Shown in pieces: positions 51,088 through 60,484 of a stretch of 64,000 nt of DNA (its first letter is position 1; each line of letters starts with the position of its first letter). Origin of the DNA: Niabella soli DSM 19437. Its GTDB lineage: Bacteria; Bacteroidota; Bacteroidia; Chitinophagales; Chitinophagaceae. The position numbers and the translations under genes are program-made. The stretch is from positions 3,224,001-3,288,000 of the forward strand of contig NZ_CP007035.1 of assembly GCF_000243115.2 (NCBI RefSeq). The letters run 5' to 3'. The notes below the pieces were generated by a model, which was not told the DNA's origin, did no database searches, and saw nothing but the letters and a program-made list of their open reading frames with translations.

Positions 51088-54000
51088 TTAAAAACTAAAA
51101 TTGGCCCCGATCATAAACGTACGGGGGATAGGGAAGGTGCTCAGGTCCTGTCCGTAAGTTCCCGTAATATTATCCTTGGTAGAATTTGCCTCCGGGTTCA
51201 TCCCTGAATAATGGGTGAAAACAAAGGCCTGCTGCACGCTGGCATAGATGCGGGCCGACCGTACATATTTCAATATATTTTGGCGGAACGTGTACCCCAG
51301 CGCAATATTTTTTATTGTAAAAAAGTTACCGTTTTCCACCCAGGTCGAATTTGCCAGGCGGTAGAGCTCGGTGGTTCCGCTGCGGGTGCTGGGCACCAGG
51401 CCGTTGCCCGGGTTGGCTTCGGAACGCCACCGGTTCATCATATCCTTTGCAACATTCATTACTCCATCCAGATTGGTCCAGTCTGCCCGGTTGGCATTCA
51501 GGATCTGGTTGCCTCCCTGGCCATAACCCACAATGTTCAGGTCAAAATTCTTATAGCGAAAGGTATTAGTGATCCCATAATTATATTTGGGGTTGGGATC
51601 GCCGATGAGGGTACGGTCGTTGGCATCCACCACCCCGTTTCCGTCCACATCCTTCATGCGGGCAGATCCCGGTGCGGAGGTAACATATTTAGGCTGGCTA
51701 TTATATTCCGCCTGCGTTTTATAGATCCCGTCAAACACATATCCGTAAAACTGACCGATCGGGCCGTGCAGCACTGTGCGGTTGTAGCCCGCATAGGTGG
51801 TGTTGTTACCAATAAACTTTATATTATTCGATGGCAACTCCAGTAACTCATTCTTCATTAGGGAAATATTGAAATCTGTTGTCCACTCAAAAGCACCTAC
51901 CAGGTTACGGGAGCTGATCGAAAATTCATGACCCCACATTCTTAACTTACCTACGTTCATCTGCACGTTGCTAAATCCTGACTCATAGGGAAGACTGAGC
52001 TGGTAAAGCATCCCGGAGGTGATCTTGCTATAATAATCGTAGGAAAAAACGATCCGGTTCTTCAGGAAATTGATGTCGGCACCGGCATCCACCTGTGCAG
52101 AGCTTTCCCAGGTAACATTCGGATTACCTAAACTTGGGCTCAATACAAACCCGGGGGTAAGGGTTCCGCCAAAAACATAGTTAGACCCCGTAACGTTGGT
52201 GACCATCGTGTAATTCCCAATGTTAAAATTACCGGTTTTACCATAGCTGGCTCTTAATTTTAAGAAAGACACCACATCATTTTTCTTAAAAAACCCTTCA
52301 TCGCTAATGATCCACCCTGCAGAAACGGAGGGGAAGTCTGCATATTTTACAGACGGCCCAAAACGGGAAGAGCCATCCCTTCTAAAAGTCGCCGTCAGCA
52401 GGTATTTACCTTTGAAATCATAATTCAACCGGCCAAAAGCAGACGCCATAGACCAGGCGTCTTTATTGGTAGACCCGCTGGTAACTGCGGCCCCGGAGAT
52501 CCAGTATATCTGATCGTTGGCAAAATTGGAGCCGTTGATGTTCCGGTATTCCCGGTTCCACTTCTGAGCACTGTAGCCGGCTAAAACATCCAAATGATGA
52601 TCGTTAACCTGCAAATTGTAGTTAAGCGTATTTTCATTCAGCCAGGATACATAATTATAGGAGGCGTGTGCCCCGGTGGAGCTGGATGTTGGCCGGGGCA
52701 AGGTTGACGCGCCTAATCCAATACCATACATCGTTCCCTGATAGTTATCCTGCTGGTAAGTGCCCAGATCCCCGTTAATGGTGGACTTGATATGGAGATT
52801 TTTTAAAAGAGCGATATCAAGATAGGCATTACCCAACAAGCGAAGCGATTTAAAACGCGCATCTGCCAGCAGCAATTGCTGTACCGGGTTGTTAAGGTTC
52901 AGCATACCAAAAGAGCTTACGTTGCTGTTGAATGTTCCGTCGGCATTATAAATGGGCTTTAAGGGCGATGCGGCCGTAGCGTTTGCTATGATCTGACGAT
53001 TGCCATCGGTATAGCTCCGTGTATTTTCCTCCACCTGGTAGGAGGGCGCCAGGTTCAGGCCGATCTTGAACCGGTCGCCGGGACGATATTCCGTATTGGA
53101 CCGGAAAGAAAACCGTTTCAGGTTGGTATTCAACAGTACGCCGTCCTGGTCAAAAAAAGACAGGGTAGAAGATGAAGAAAGTTTCTCGGTCCCAGAAGAT
53201 AAATTGAGCGAATAATTCTGCATAGGAGCCGTACGCAACAGCGCGTCATACCAGTTGGTGCCCTTGCCATACTGATCGGGGTTGGCATAGTCGTTAGGAA
53301 TGCCTTTTGTATAGCCTTCGTATGCTATTTTATCCTCGTAAACGCCTTTCATGTAAGTGGCAAATTCATGGGCATCCATCATATTGGGCCGGCCCTGCTG
53401 TGGTACGGTTTGCCAGCCCTGGTAGGTATTAAAGGTAACGCTGGTGCGGCCCGCCTTTGCCTGTTTGGTGGTAATTAAGATAACGCCATTCCCTGCGCGG
53501 GAACCGTAAAGCGCCGCTGCTGCTGCATCTTTTAAAACAGTAAAGGTTTCAATATCGTCCGGATTGATCAGGCTCATATCTCCATTTTTGGTGTCGGCGC
53601 CTGATAAGATCTGTCCGTCAACCACCACTAATGGCTGGTACCCGCCGCTTAGCGAAGCCGCTCCCCGGATACGCATGTCGATACCCTGGCCCGGGCGCCC
53701 GTTGGCCATATTAATTTGTACGCCGGAAACGCGCCCCTGGAGCTTTTGTCCAAATTCTGCCGCCGGAATATCCTGTGCCTTGGCAGCATTAAGCGTACTC
53801 ACGGCACTGGTAATGTCTTTGGCTTGCCGGGTACCATAACTTACCACTACTACTTCGTTCAAATTATTATTTCCTTCCGTTAGCAAGAGGTTAACCGGGT
53901 CGGTTGCTGTTACCGTTACCTCCTGTGTGCCATAGCCCACGCGCGATACGATTAATACCGCCGGCAGCCGCGTTTTCAACTGAAAACTTCCCTTGCGGTC

Positions 54001-54198
54001 TGTTGTGGTGGCCGCCAACCGGCCTTTTACATTTACAGAGGTACCCGATAATTCATCGGATGTACGGCTCAGGGTAATGGTTCCGGAAATTGTTTGTTCG
54101 CCTTGCTGGGCATGCGCCAGTCCTCCAACAAACAGGAGTAATAATAGCAGGCATCGTTTAAAAAACGATACTGTTTTTGGTAATGTGTACAACATCAT
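51088..54198 (-). CDS. SusC/RagA-family TonB-linked outer-membrane transporter
   Basis: About 1036 residues from ATG 54198. A signal peptide (cleaved after AHAQQ) is followed by a CarboxypepD_reg-like domain (TISGTITLSRTSDELSGTSVNVKG), a TonB box region, the plug (AAEFGQKLQGRVSGVQI; MRIRGAASLSGGYQPLVVVDG) and a 22-strand barrel with the SusC end GANFSF. There is no STN domain, so it does not signal to an anti-sigma factor; regulation should come from the divergent AraC gene. It imports oligosaccharides released at the surface. The upstream start 54240 would precede the signal peptide. Confidence 0.93.
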   Translation of the reverse strand: MMLYTLPKTVSFFKRCLLLLLLFVGGLAHAQQGEQTISGTITLSRTSDELSGTSVNVKGRLAATTTDRKGSFQLKTRLPAVLIVSRVGYGTQEVTVTATDPVNLLLTEGNNNLNEVVVVSYGTRQAKDITSAVSTLNAAKAQDIPAAEFGQKLQGRVSGVQINMANGRPGQGIDMRIRGAASLSGGYQPLVVVDGQILSGADTKNGDMSLINPDDIETFTVLKDAAAAALYGSRAGNGVILITTKQAKAGRTSVTFNTYQGWQTVPQQGRPNMMDAHEFATYMKGVYEDKIAYEGYTKGIPNDYANPDQYGKGTNWYDALLRTAPMQNYSLNLSSGTEKLSSSSTLSFFDQDGVLLNTNLKRFSFRSNTEYRPGDRFKIGLNLAPSYQVEENTRSYTDGNRQIIANATAASPLKPIYNADGTFNSNVSSFGMLNLNNPVQQLLLADARFKSLRLLGNAYLDIALLKNLHIKSTINGDLGTYQQDNYQGTMYGIGLGASTLPRPTSSSTGAHASYNYVSWLNENTLNYNLQVNDHHLDVLAGYSAQKWNREYRNINGSNFANDQIYWISGAAVTSGSTNKDAWSMASAFGRLNYDFKGKYLLTATFRRDGSSRFGPSVKYADFPSVSAGWIISDEGFFKKNDVVSFLKLRASYGKTGNFNIGNYTMVTNVTGSNYVFGGTLTPGFVLSPSLGNPNVTWESSAQVDAGADINFLKNRIVFSYDYYSKITSGMLYQLSLPYESGFSNVQMNVGKLRMWGHEFSISSRNLVGAFEWTTDFNISLMKNELLELPSNNIKFIGNNTTYAGYNRTVLHGPIGQFYGYVFDGIYKTQAEYNSQPKYVTSAPGSARMKDVDGNGVVDANDRTLIGDPNPKYNYGITNTFRYKNFDLNIVGYGQGGNQILNANRADWTNLDGVMNVAKDMMNRWRSEANPGNGLVPSTRSGTTELYRLANSTWVENGNFFTIKNIALGYTFRQNILKYVRSARIYASVQQAFVFTHYSGMNPEANSTKDNITGTYGQDLSTFPIPRTFMIGANFSF

Positions 54199-54769
54199 AA
54201 GTGCTCTTTTAAAATAGACAATAAAGGTGATCTCCGGCAAACGACGGAGTATTAATTTACATTTTCTGATTTATCAAAAACAAGTCCCCGGGGTACAGGC
54301 TTTCGTACCCGGCCATTTAAATACCTGGCTAACCCATCTTATAGAACACAGATTCCCCACAAACGCCCGCTACGACGGTTCGTATACTTTTTTTCATATC
54401 ATAAACAAAATGTGCCTGTTACCACACAAAATGGTATGAACTTATAAAAACAACACTTAACCGGGCTTTCGGGCCAATCGTTCACACGCCCCACAACCGT
54501 TTATCGAATATACTATACCAACTACCCAAACCACATACACAATCGAGTTTTTAATTTATACTTTTTGATATTTTCCATATTTTTGAAGAGAGAAGATTAT
54601 TTGTTTTTGAGAAGCTTTAAAACGGCATAAATACACGGATCCCGCCGGCAGGTCAGTTATAACATCTGACGCAGTTATACTTTCTGAGTCCGGCCAGGTG
54701 AAGTACTTCGGCAACTATTTCGTAAGTCAGTGGCGTTTGTATTAACAACCAAAAAATATTCAGTTAAAA
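54199..54769. promoter_or_regulatory. divergent control region of the sugar locus
   Basis: 571 bases without a gene between susC and the AraC gene. CAGTTATA occurs at 54654-54661 and 54672-54679, an 18-base spaced direct pair that is a candidate AraC-type site. No exact TAnnTTTG box for either gene was found. Confidence 0.45.
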
Positions 54770-55669
54770 ATGTTGAACTTTCACAAATACCTGGCAAAAA
54801 CATCTGTAGAGGATAGCTGGGGGCTTTATGTAACCACTGTAGGCTATTCAAAGATCCGGGAACACCAGCCTTACCCGGTGAGTAAAGATCACCCGAACAC
54901 CCACCGTTTTACCTGGAACAAAGGGCGCATCCTTAATGATTATTATATCGTTTTTATATCGAAGGGGAGCGGCGTATTTGAGACCGCCCACCAGGAGGCC
55001 TCCACGGTTAATGAAGGAAGCTGTTTTTTATTGTTTCCCGGCACCTGGCACCGTTATAAACCTTTGTCAAAAATAGGGTGGGAAGAATACTGGATCGGGT
55101 TCAACGGCTTTTATCCGCAGCACCTGATGGAATCGGATTTTTTTAATAAAAAAAACCCGGTCATTCATGTGGGGCTGAACGAAAGCCTCCTGATGGCCTT
55201 TCATGACCTGATCGGCACCATTAAAACCGCGGCACCCGGGTATCACCAGCTAATTGCCGGATTCGCCCTGCAAATAATATCGCAGGTTTATACGGCCTCT
55301 GTTTATAAAAAGGAAAATATCAATGATGCGCTGCAGTATATTTCTAAAGCCAAATTTTTATTACAGGAAGCATTAGAAAGCGATGTGTCTATGACGGCGA
55401 TAGCCAAACAGCTTATGGTGAGCTATTCCAAATTCAGAAAAGACTTTAAGCAGGTAACCGGGATGTCGCCCAACCAGTACCACTTGGAATTGAGGCTGGG
55501 AAAGGCATCGGAATTACTGCGCGCCTCCAACCTTCCCGTGATTGAAGTGGCTGACCAAACAGGGTTTGAGACCCTTTTCTATTTTTCCAGGATTTTTAAA
55601 AAGAAATTCAACGTATCTCCCAGGGAATACCGGCAGTTGCATCGAACCACGCAGCACGCGGCTTATTGA
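54770..55669 (+). CDS. AraC-family transcriptional regulator of the sugar locus
   Basis: A 299-residue activator with an N-terminal cupin sensor (residues 35-150, including GSGVFETAHQEASTVNEGSCFLLFPGTWHRYKP split over the sugar-binding barrel) and a C-terminal double HTH: MTAIAKQLMVSYSKFRKDFKQVTGMSPNQYHLELRL and the signature FETLFYFSRIFKKKFNVSPREYRQL. It faces the susC-led operon and presumably switches it on in response to a sugar. This replaces the hybrid two-component or sigma/anti-sigma systems used by other loci. Confidence 0.9.
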   Translation: MLNFHKYLAKTSVEDSWGLYVTTVGYSKIREHQPYPVSKDHPNTHRFTWNKGRILNDYYIVFISKGSGVFETAHQEASTVNEGSCFLLFPGTWHRYKPLSKIGWEEYWIGFNGFYPQHLMESDFFNKKNPVIHVGLNESLLMAFHDLIGTIKTAAPGYHQLIAGFALQIISQVYTASVYKKENINDALQYISKAKFLLQEALESDVSMTAIAKQLMVSYSKFRKDFKQVTGMSPNQYHLELRLGKASELLRASNLPVIEVADQTGFETLFYFSRIFKKKFNVSPREYRQLHRTTQHAAY

Positions 55670-55938
55670 TCCAATTTCCAGTAACGGCCAAACACCCCTA
55701 CATATTTTTCTTTTCGTGCGGGCGCCACCAGCCGGCCGTTTTCGGTTACCGGGTTTTGCGCATCTACATAAACAGCGGTTACCGTCGCATACAGGAACTT
55801 ATCCTGGTAATCGACCACCGGCGGCAGTTGATGGGCAGACTGAATAAATGTCATAAAGCGCTCCTTTTGGGGTTTGGTAAAGTAAGCGATGAGAACGAGG
55901 CCTATGATAAAAAGCAATATGGATCTTCTGAATTTCAT
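55663..55938 (-). CDS. small membrane-anchored protein, DUF4359-like
   Basis: Ninety-one residues: one N-terminal helix (RRSILLFIIGLVLIAYF), then KPQKERFMTFIQ and a beta-rich end LYATVTAVYV, KYVGVFGRYWKLDQ. The YVGVFGxYW ending resembles small DUF4359-type proteins from memory. Its stop overlaps the AraC gene by 7 bases on the opposite strand. Function unknown. Confidence 0.6.
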   Translation of the reverse strand: MKFRRSILLFIIGLVLIAYFTKPQKERFMTFIQSAHQLPPVVDYQDKFLYATVTAVYVDAQNPVTENGRLVAPARKEKYVGVFGRYWKLDQ

Positions 55939-55954
55939 TGTTTGTTTTATTTAC

Positions 55955-56010
55955 GGCCGGGGCGGAAAAACGGGAAGCTTTTATTTTCCCGGCTTACCGC
56001 CTTCCCGGCG
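55955..56010. repeat. GGCCGG-type inverted heptamer repeat (copy 2)
   Basis: Left arm GGCCGGGGCGG...ACGGGAAGC (55955-55978), right arm TTCCCGGCTTACCGCC...CCGGCG (55986-56010). Related to 15310-15410 and 60208-60301. Confidence 0.55.
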
Positions 56011-56011
56011 A

Positions 56012-56299
56012 AAAAGATATTTTATGACATTCTTATTTTTACATATGCCATATAAGATGTATGACAAATGCACTTTTGATAAAGAAACGCTCAACTCAGA
56101 CGGGGTATTTTGGTTCCGGGGGAGCCCAGTGTTTCTAGCATCGTTGTGCAAAGACACATCGGCTCTCCCGCCTCAGCGGGACCGCGTAAACACGGGGCAC
56201 CTATGGGGCCCAATCTCCCCTCGCACATTCTCTACAAACACGCCGCTCCTGCCGGAGCTGAAAAGATATTTTCTACCATCCTTATTTTTACACATACCC
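56012..56299. repeat. imperfect 37-bp direct repeat flanking about 210 bases
   Basis: AAAAGATATTTT...CTTATTTTTACA occurs at 56012-56049 and again at 56261-56299, with about 30 of 37 positions equal by eye. No gene lies between; the stretch has GC-rich and AT-rich patches. Together with the repeats at either side it makes up the geneless region 55939-56395. Confidence 0.5.
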
Positions 56300-56337
56300 T
56301 AATACGCTTAGATTAATTGCAGAATGGCGTATAGTTT

Positions 56338-56391
56338 CGGAAGACGCGAAACGATAAACGAGCGTTATTTACGTTTATCGTTTCACCTTTC
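56338..56391. repeat. inverted heptamer array after the SNF2 gene
   Basis: GAAACGATAAACG and CGTTTATCGTTTC form a perfect 13-bp inverted repeat with an 11-base loop; the right side continues in 7-base steps CGTTTAT, CGTTTCA, CCTTTCA, CGATTAA into the helicase stop. It could terminate the helicase mRNA. Confidence 0.6.
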
Positions 56392-56395
56392 ACGA

Positions 56396-59300
56396 TTAAC
56401 TAAATAGATATTCCACATCTTCCCTGGTTAATGATTTTACAAATCCCGATTCATCAGAAATAAGGTCTTTTGCCAATGCTTTTTTCTTATCCTGTAATTT
56501 AAGGATCTTGTCTTCAATGGTATCCTTACAAATCATACGATAAGCAAAAATATTTTTTGTTTGCCCGATCCGGTGCGTACGGTCGATCGCCTGTTGTTCC
56601 ACTGCCGGGTTCCACCAGGGATCTACGATGTAAACATAATCTGCCGCGGTAAGGTTGAGCCCCACCCCGCCGGCTTTTAACGAGATCAGGAATACCCGTA
56701 CTTCTTCATTTTTCTGAAAGCTTTGAATCGCTTTTTCACGATCCGGCGCAGAAGTGCTTCCGTCAAAATATTCGTATTTAATGCCCAGTTCATCCATTTT
56801 TTGCCGGATAAGCCCCAGCATTCCCAAAAACTGGGAGAAGATCAGGGCTTTATGATCGCCCATATTTTCTGAGATCTCCCGTACCAGCTCATCTATTTTT
56901 ATCGAATGATTTTCGAACGATTCTTCTTCATTCAGGATGGCGGGAGAATCACAGATCTGGCGCAGTTTCATCAGCCCCTGCAAAATGGTCATTTGCGACC
57001 GGCCGATGCCCTGTGCTTCAATATTGCCGAGGATCTTATCGCGGTAATCGTTCCTATAAGCGTCGTATATGGAGCGTTGCTCGGCTTCCATTTCGCACCA
57101 AAGGATCATTTCCTGTTTTTCCGGGAGGTCCTTCGCCACCTGCTCTTTTGTGCGCCTTAAAATAAACGGGTACAGTAATTTTCTCAGATGTTCTTTTCGA
57201 TCGGCTTCGCCCAGTTTATCGATGGGGATGGCAAATTCCTGCCGGAAGAATTCAATACTACCCAGCATGCCGGGGTTCAGGAAATTCATTTGCGCGTAAA
57301 TATCAAAGGTATTGTTCTGCAGGGGCGTACCGCTCATACAGATACGGTGTTTTGCATTAATGAGGTAGGCCGCCTTTGTAACCTTGCTGGCAGGATTTTT
57401 AATAGCCTGACTTTCATCCAGCACTGCATAATCGAAGGGAATACCCACAAATAATTTTATATCGCTCCGCAGGGTTCCGTAGGTGGTAATAATTACATCC
57501 TGTTTAACTATATCTTCGGTATTCCGGGTACGGGTGGGGCCGTGGTGGATCCGGTAGGATAAGGAAGGCGTGAATTTTTTTATTTCATTCTCCCAGTTAT
57601 AGATCAACGTGGTGGGGCAAATTACCAGGATCTTTGCATCCGGGTGCTCCTGCTTATAATGCTCCAGATAAGAAAGGGCCTGTACGGTTTTACCCAAACC
57701 CATATCATCCGCCAGGATGCCGCCCCAGTTCACATTGCGTAAGTAATTGATCCACTGAAAGCCGGCCATCTGGTAAGGGCGCAACACGGTTTGCAGGTGC
57801 TCCGGCGGGTCGATCTCATGAATTTTTTCAAAGTCCCTCAAGCGGTTATATTTTTCTTCCAGCTCAAACACCAGCTCTTCTTCATTTTTTAATTCAAAGA
57901 GCTCATCCACCACGCTTTTATGGTATTTGGAAAGCTTCAGGTTTTGATTGGCGCCTTCGCCCACGCGGAATAACAGGGAGTATTTCTTTAGCCACTCTTC
58001 CGGCAAAACGCCCAGGGTGCCGTCATTCAACTGCACATACATTTGTTTGTTGGCCAGCGCCCGTTTTACCTCGGCAATAGATACCTGCTGATCGCCAAAT
58101 AAAATATCCACTTTGGCATCAAACCAGTCTGTATTACTCGAGATAAATATTTTGGTTTGCGGTTTGGCGGTATTAAAACGAAAGTTACGCAGGGCGTCAT
58201 ATCCAAACACCGGCACCTGCATTTCCTTCATGGCATCCACGAATAAAAAGAACCAGTTGTCTTTTAATATTTCTGTGCCTTTTAATGACAGCGTGCCATT
58301 TTCTTCATTCATTATCAAATTGGAATGAAGGTTTTTTAACCGTGCAACAAAGGCTTGTTCTTTTTCTTTATTGCGATGAATGGCCATGATCTTATCTCCT
58401 TCCGGGATCAGAAAAACTTCTTTCCCCAAAAGGTCCGTTTCATAGCCCTTATAAGAAAACTGTGGTTTAAACACAAGGTGCTCCCCTTTTTCTATCAGCA
58501 GCAGCCGGGCCTCGGGGACAATATTTTTCATCACATGCAGCATGGAGGCGTCAAAATCCACCTTGTGCTCTTTTGCCAGGGGCAGAATAAACTCGTGTAA
58601 GGTTGCCGCCCATTCAGACGCCGGTATGATCATTTTACCACCGGGTAAAAATTTTTCAATCAGGCTGATCGTTTCTGAATTATTAAATAAAAACAGTTGG
58701 TGGTTATACAGGAACACCAGCGGCGAGGGGCTCTCATTCTGCTCTACCCCGTGCACCATGCCTCTTAAGCGCACCAAACAATCGCAGCTAAAGGCATCTG
58801 CACCTTCGCGGTCCACATAAAACTCCGTAACCGCCGGTTCAGGAAAAATATCTATCTGTTCTATATTAGCCGTAACAAATTCCTTTCCTTTCGGGAGCAT
58901 AAACGCGAGCGCATCCGTTCCAGCGTCGGCGATCAGCCTGCGCAGGCGGGGCAACATGTATTCATTAACGAGCTGCACGATTTCTTTGCCGGGCATCGCG
59001 TCCGGCAATTCTTCTTCCCAGGAGGTATTGAACGGTGTATTGCGACTGATATATTTGTTGATTTCTATATCCTGCAGGCGGCGCACGGCATTCAGCAGGT
59101 TAATGTCATTTTCATTATATTCGCTGGTATCAATAAAATGGGTAATATCCAGCGCGGCAGTGTTCCCCGCAAAACCCGTTCCGGCTTCGTTCAGTTCCCC
59201 CGAAACTACGTGCACCTGGAAAAACGGGTAGGCCGATTTGTTAAAGTCGAACACCAGCCCCAGTTTGCGGTCGGGGGGCGTTTCTGCCACGGCAACATCA

Positions 59301-60157
59301 TCTTTCTCAACCAACTGTTGTTGTTTTGCCTGTACTGCGGCCGGCTTGTCGGTCAGCACTGTCGTATTGATCCTTTTGATCTTTGGATCCAATACCCGCA
59401 AAAAAGGTTTTCCGTCTTTGAAAACAAATTCAAATTTTCCTTTAAGGTTATCACTTAAAGAGTATCCATACGCTTCCAGGAGTTTGTTCTTTTCAACATC
59501 CCGGTTACGGATGGTATCAAAATAATCGGCGCCATGTTGTTTTATTAACTGAAGGAACACGATCACTTTGGGCAAACAAAGCGGATGATCGGTATCCTCG
59601 TACTCGCAACTGGTATCAAAATTCCGCTCATCATTCTTTTTGATCGCCACTTTATAATCCGTTTCGTTTAACGATACAATGGCCCGTACCGTTTCATCCT
59701 GTGCGTAGAGGATCTTTGCTTTCTTTTTTTGCAGGAATTTTTCTGCTTCGTTAAACGTCTCCGGAGCACACAGATAGCGAATAGACCTTACGTCCAGGCT
59801 GCGGATCTTTACCACTGTATGGCGCTGATCGTAGTACACTTCTTCATCATCCAACTGTCCCTTGTCGATCAGCTCCTGCAGTTGGAACAAAGACGCTACT
59901 TCATGTTTGCAAACTTCGCCCAGGTTGTAGGGACAATTACATTTTAAGGAAATGTTCCTGGGATCATTGAATTTTTGAATATGTACTTTGTAAAAAGTGC
60001 TGTAGGTATCATCTTTTACCCTGAAGAAGATGCTACCGGTTAGCTTGTCGTATTCTATCAGTTCAACAAAACCCAGCGCAAATGTTTTCTTTCCCCTGCG
60101 AATGACTTCATCCGTTCCAAATGTGTAAACGTGTTTTAATAAATGTGGTAATGCCAA
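56396..60157 (-). CDS. SWIM-zinc-finger SNF2-family helicase
   Basis: A 1253-residue Swi2/Snf2-type ATPase of the bacterial HepA/RapA-like branch. A SWIM zinc motif CNCP...CKH is at residues 73-85. The long middle part (100-780) carries family-specific beta-rich domains. The helicase core follows: DDMGLGKT (Walker A, about residue 815), LDESQAIKN, SGTPLQNN, SLKAGGVGLNL and DRTHRIGQ (about residue 1194). It may remodel nucleic-acid-protein complexes or recycle RNA polymerase. Translation seems to start at TTG 60157, as no ATG precedes the conserved start. Confidence 0.9.
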   Translation of the reverse strand: MALPHLLKHVYTFGTDEVIRRGKKTFALGFVELIEYDKLTGSIFFRVKDDTYSTFYKVHIQKFNDPRNISLKCNCPYNLGEVCKHEVASLFQLQELIDKGQLDDEEVYYDQRHTVVKIRSLDVRSIRYLCAPETFNEAEKFLQKKKAKILYAQDETVRAIVSLNETDYKVAIKKNDERNFDTSCEYEDTDHPLCLPKVIVFLQLIKQHGADYFDTIRNRDVEKNKLLEAYGYSLSDNLKGKFEFVFKDGKPFLRVLDPKIKRINTTVLTDKPAAVQAKQQQLVEKDDVAVAETPPDRKLGLVFDFNKSAYPFFQVHVVSGELNEAGTGFAGNTAALDITHFIDTSEYNENDINLLNAVRRLQDIEINKYISRNTPFNTSWEEELPDAMPGKEIVQLVNEYMLPRLRRLIADAGTDALAFMLPKGKEFVTANIEQIDIFPEPAVTEFYVDREGADAFSCDCLVRLRGMVHGVEQNESPSPLVFLYNHQLFLFNNSETISLIEKFLPGGKMIIPASEWAATLHEFILPLAKEHKVDFDASMLHVMKNIVPEARLLLIEKGEHLVFKPQFSYKGYETDLLGKEVFLIPEGDKIMAIHRNKEKEQAFVARLKNLHSNLIMNEENGTLSLKGTEILKDNWFFLFVDAMKEMQVPVFGYDALRNFRFNTAKPQTKIFISSNTDWFDAKVDILFGDQQVSIAEVKRALANKQMYVQLNDGTLGVLPEEWLKKYSLLFRVGEGANQNLKLSKYHKSVVDELFELKNEEELVFELEEKYNRLRDFEKIHEIDPPEHLQTVLRPYQMAGFQWINYLRNVNWGGILADDMGLGKTVQALSYLEHYKQEHPDAKILVICPTTLIYNWENEIKKFTPSLSYRIHHGPTRTRNTEDIVKQDVIITTYGTLRSDIKLFVGIPFDYAVLDESQAIKNPASKVTKAAYLINAKHRICMSGTPLQNNTFDIYAQMNFLNPGMLGSIEFFRQEFAIPIDKLGEADRKEHLRKLLYPFILRRTKEQVAKDLPEKQEMILWCEMEAEQRSIYDAYRNDYRDKILGNIEAQGIGRSQMTILQGLMKLRQICDSPAILNEEESFENHSIKIDELVREISENMGDHKALIFSQFLGMLGLIRQKMDELGIKYEYFDGSTSAPDREKAIQSFQKNEEVRVFLISLKAGGVGLNLTAADYVYIVDPWWNPAVEQQAIDRTHRIGQTKNIFAYRMICKDTIEDKILKLQDKKKALAKDLISDESGFVKSLTREDVEYLFS

Positions 60158-60484
60158 TCTATTGAATTATGCTTAGTTAAAAATTATTTTTTGGGGTGAC
60201 CAAAAAGCCGGAAACTAATAATTAGCCGGGAAGCCTGTAAAAACGGGAAGTTTTGTTTTTTTTCGATCTTTTAAAACTTTCCGTCTTACCGCATTACCGG
60301 CATAAAACATTTTTTAGTCAGCCACTTTTCATAATCAAAACAAAGGCCCTGTTTGAGGGTTTGATTACAAAAAAGACAATCGGCAAAAATAAATGAATCT
60401 TATCGGCTTTTCCTAGTATTTGGGCAAGATTTTAAGAAAATTTAGTGCGCGTATTACACAGAAAAAAATTGTACCTTTGGGGGT
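60158..60484. other. geneless gap with related repeat
   Basis: No gene seen in these 327 bases. They contain the inverted repeat at 60208-60301 and a plus-strand TACCTTTG near 60471 that has no gene behind it. Confidence 0.5.
60208..60301. repeat. GGCCGG-type inverted heptamer repeat (copy 3)
   Basis: GCCGGGAAGCC...ACGGGAAGTTTT (60224-60252) faces AAAACTTTCCGTC...ACCGGC (60273-60301). The lead GCCGGAAACTAATAATTAG is nearly the same as at 15310-15327. Confidence 0.6.

Noticed and set aside
60471-60480. TACCTTTG box on the plus strand near comB
   Set aside because: No -33 element at the right distance and only antisense sequence behind it; chance match is likely.
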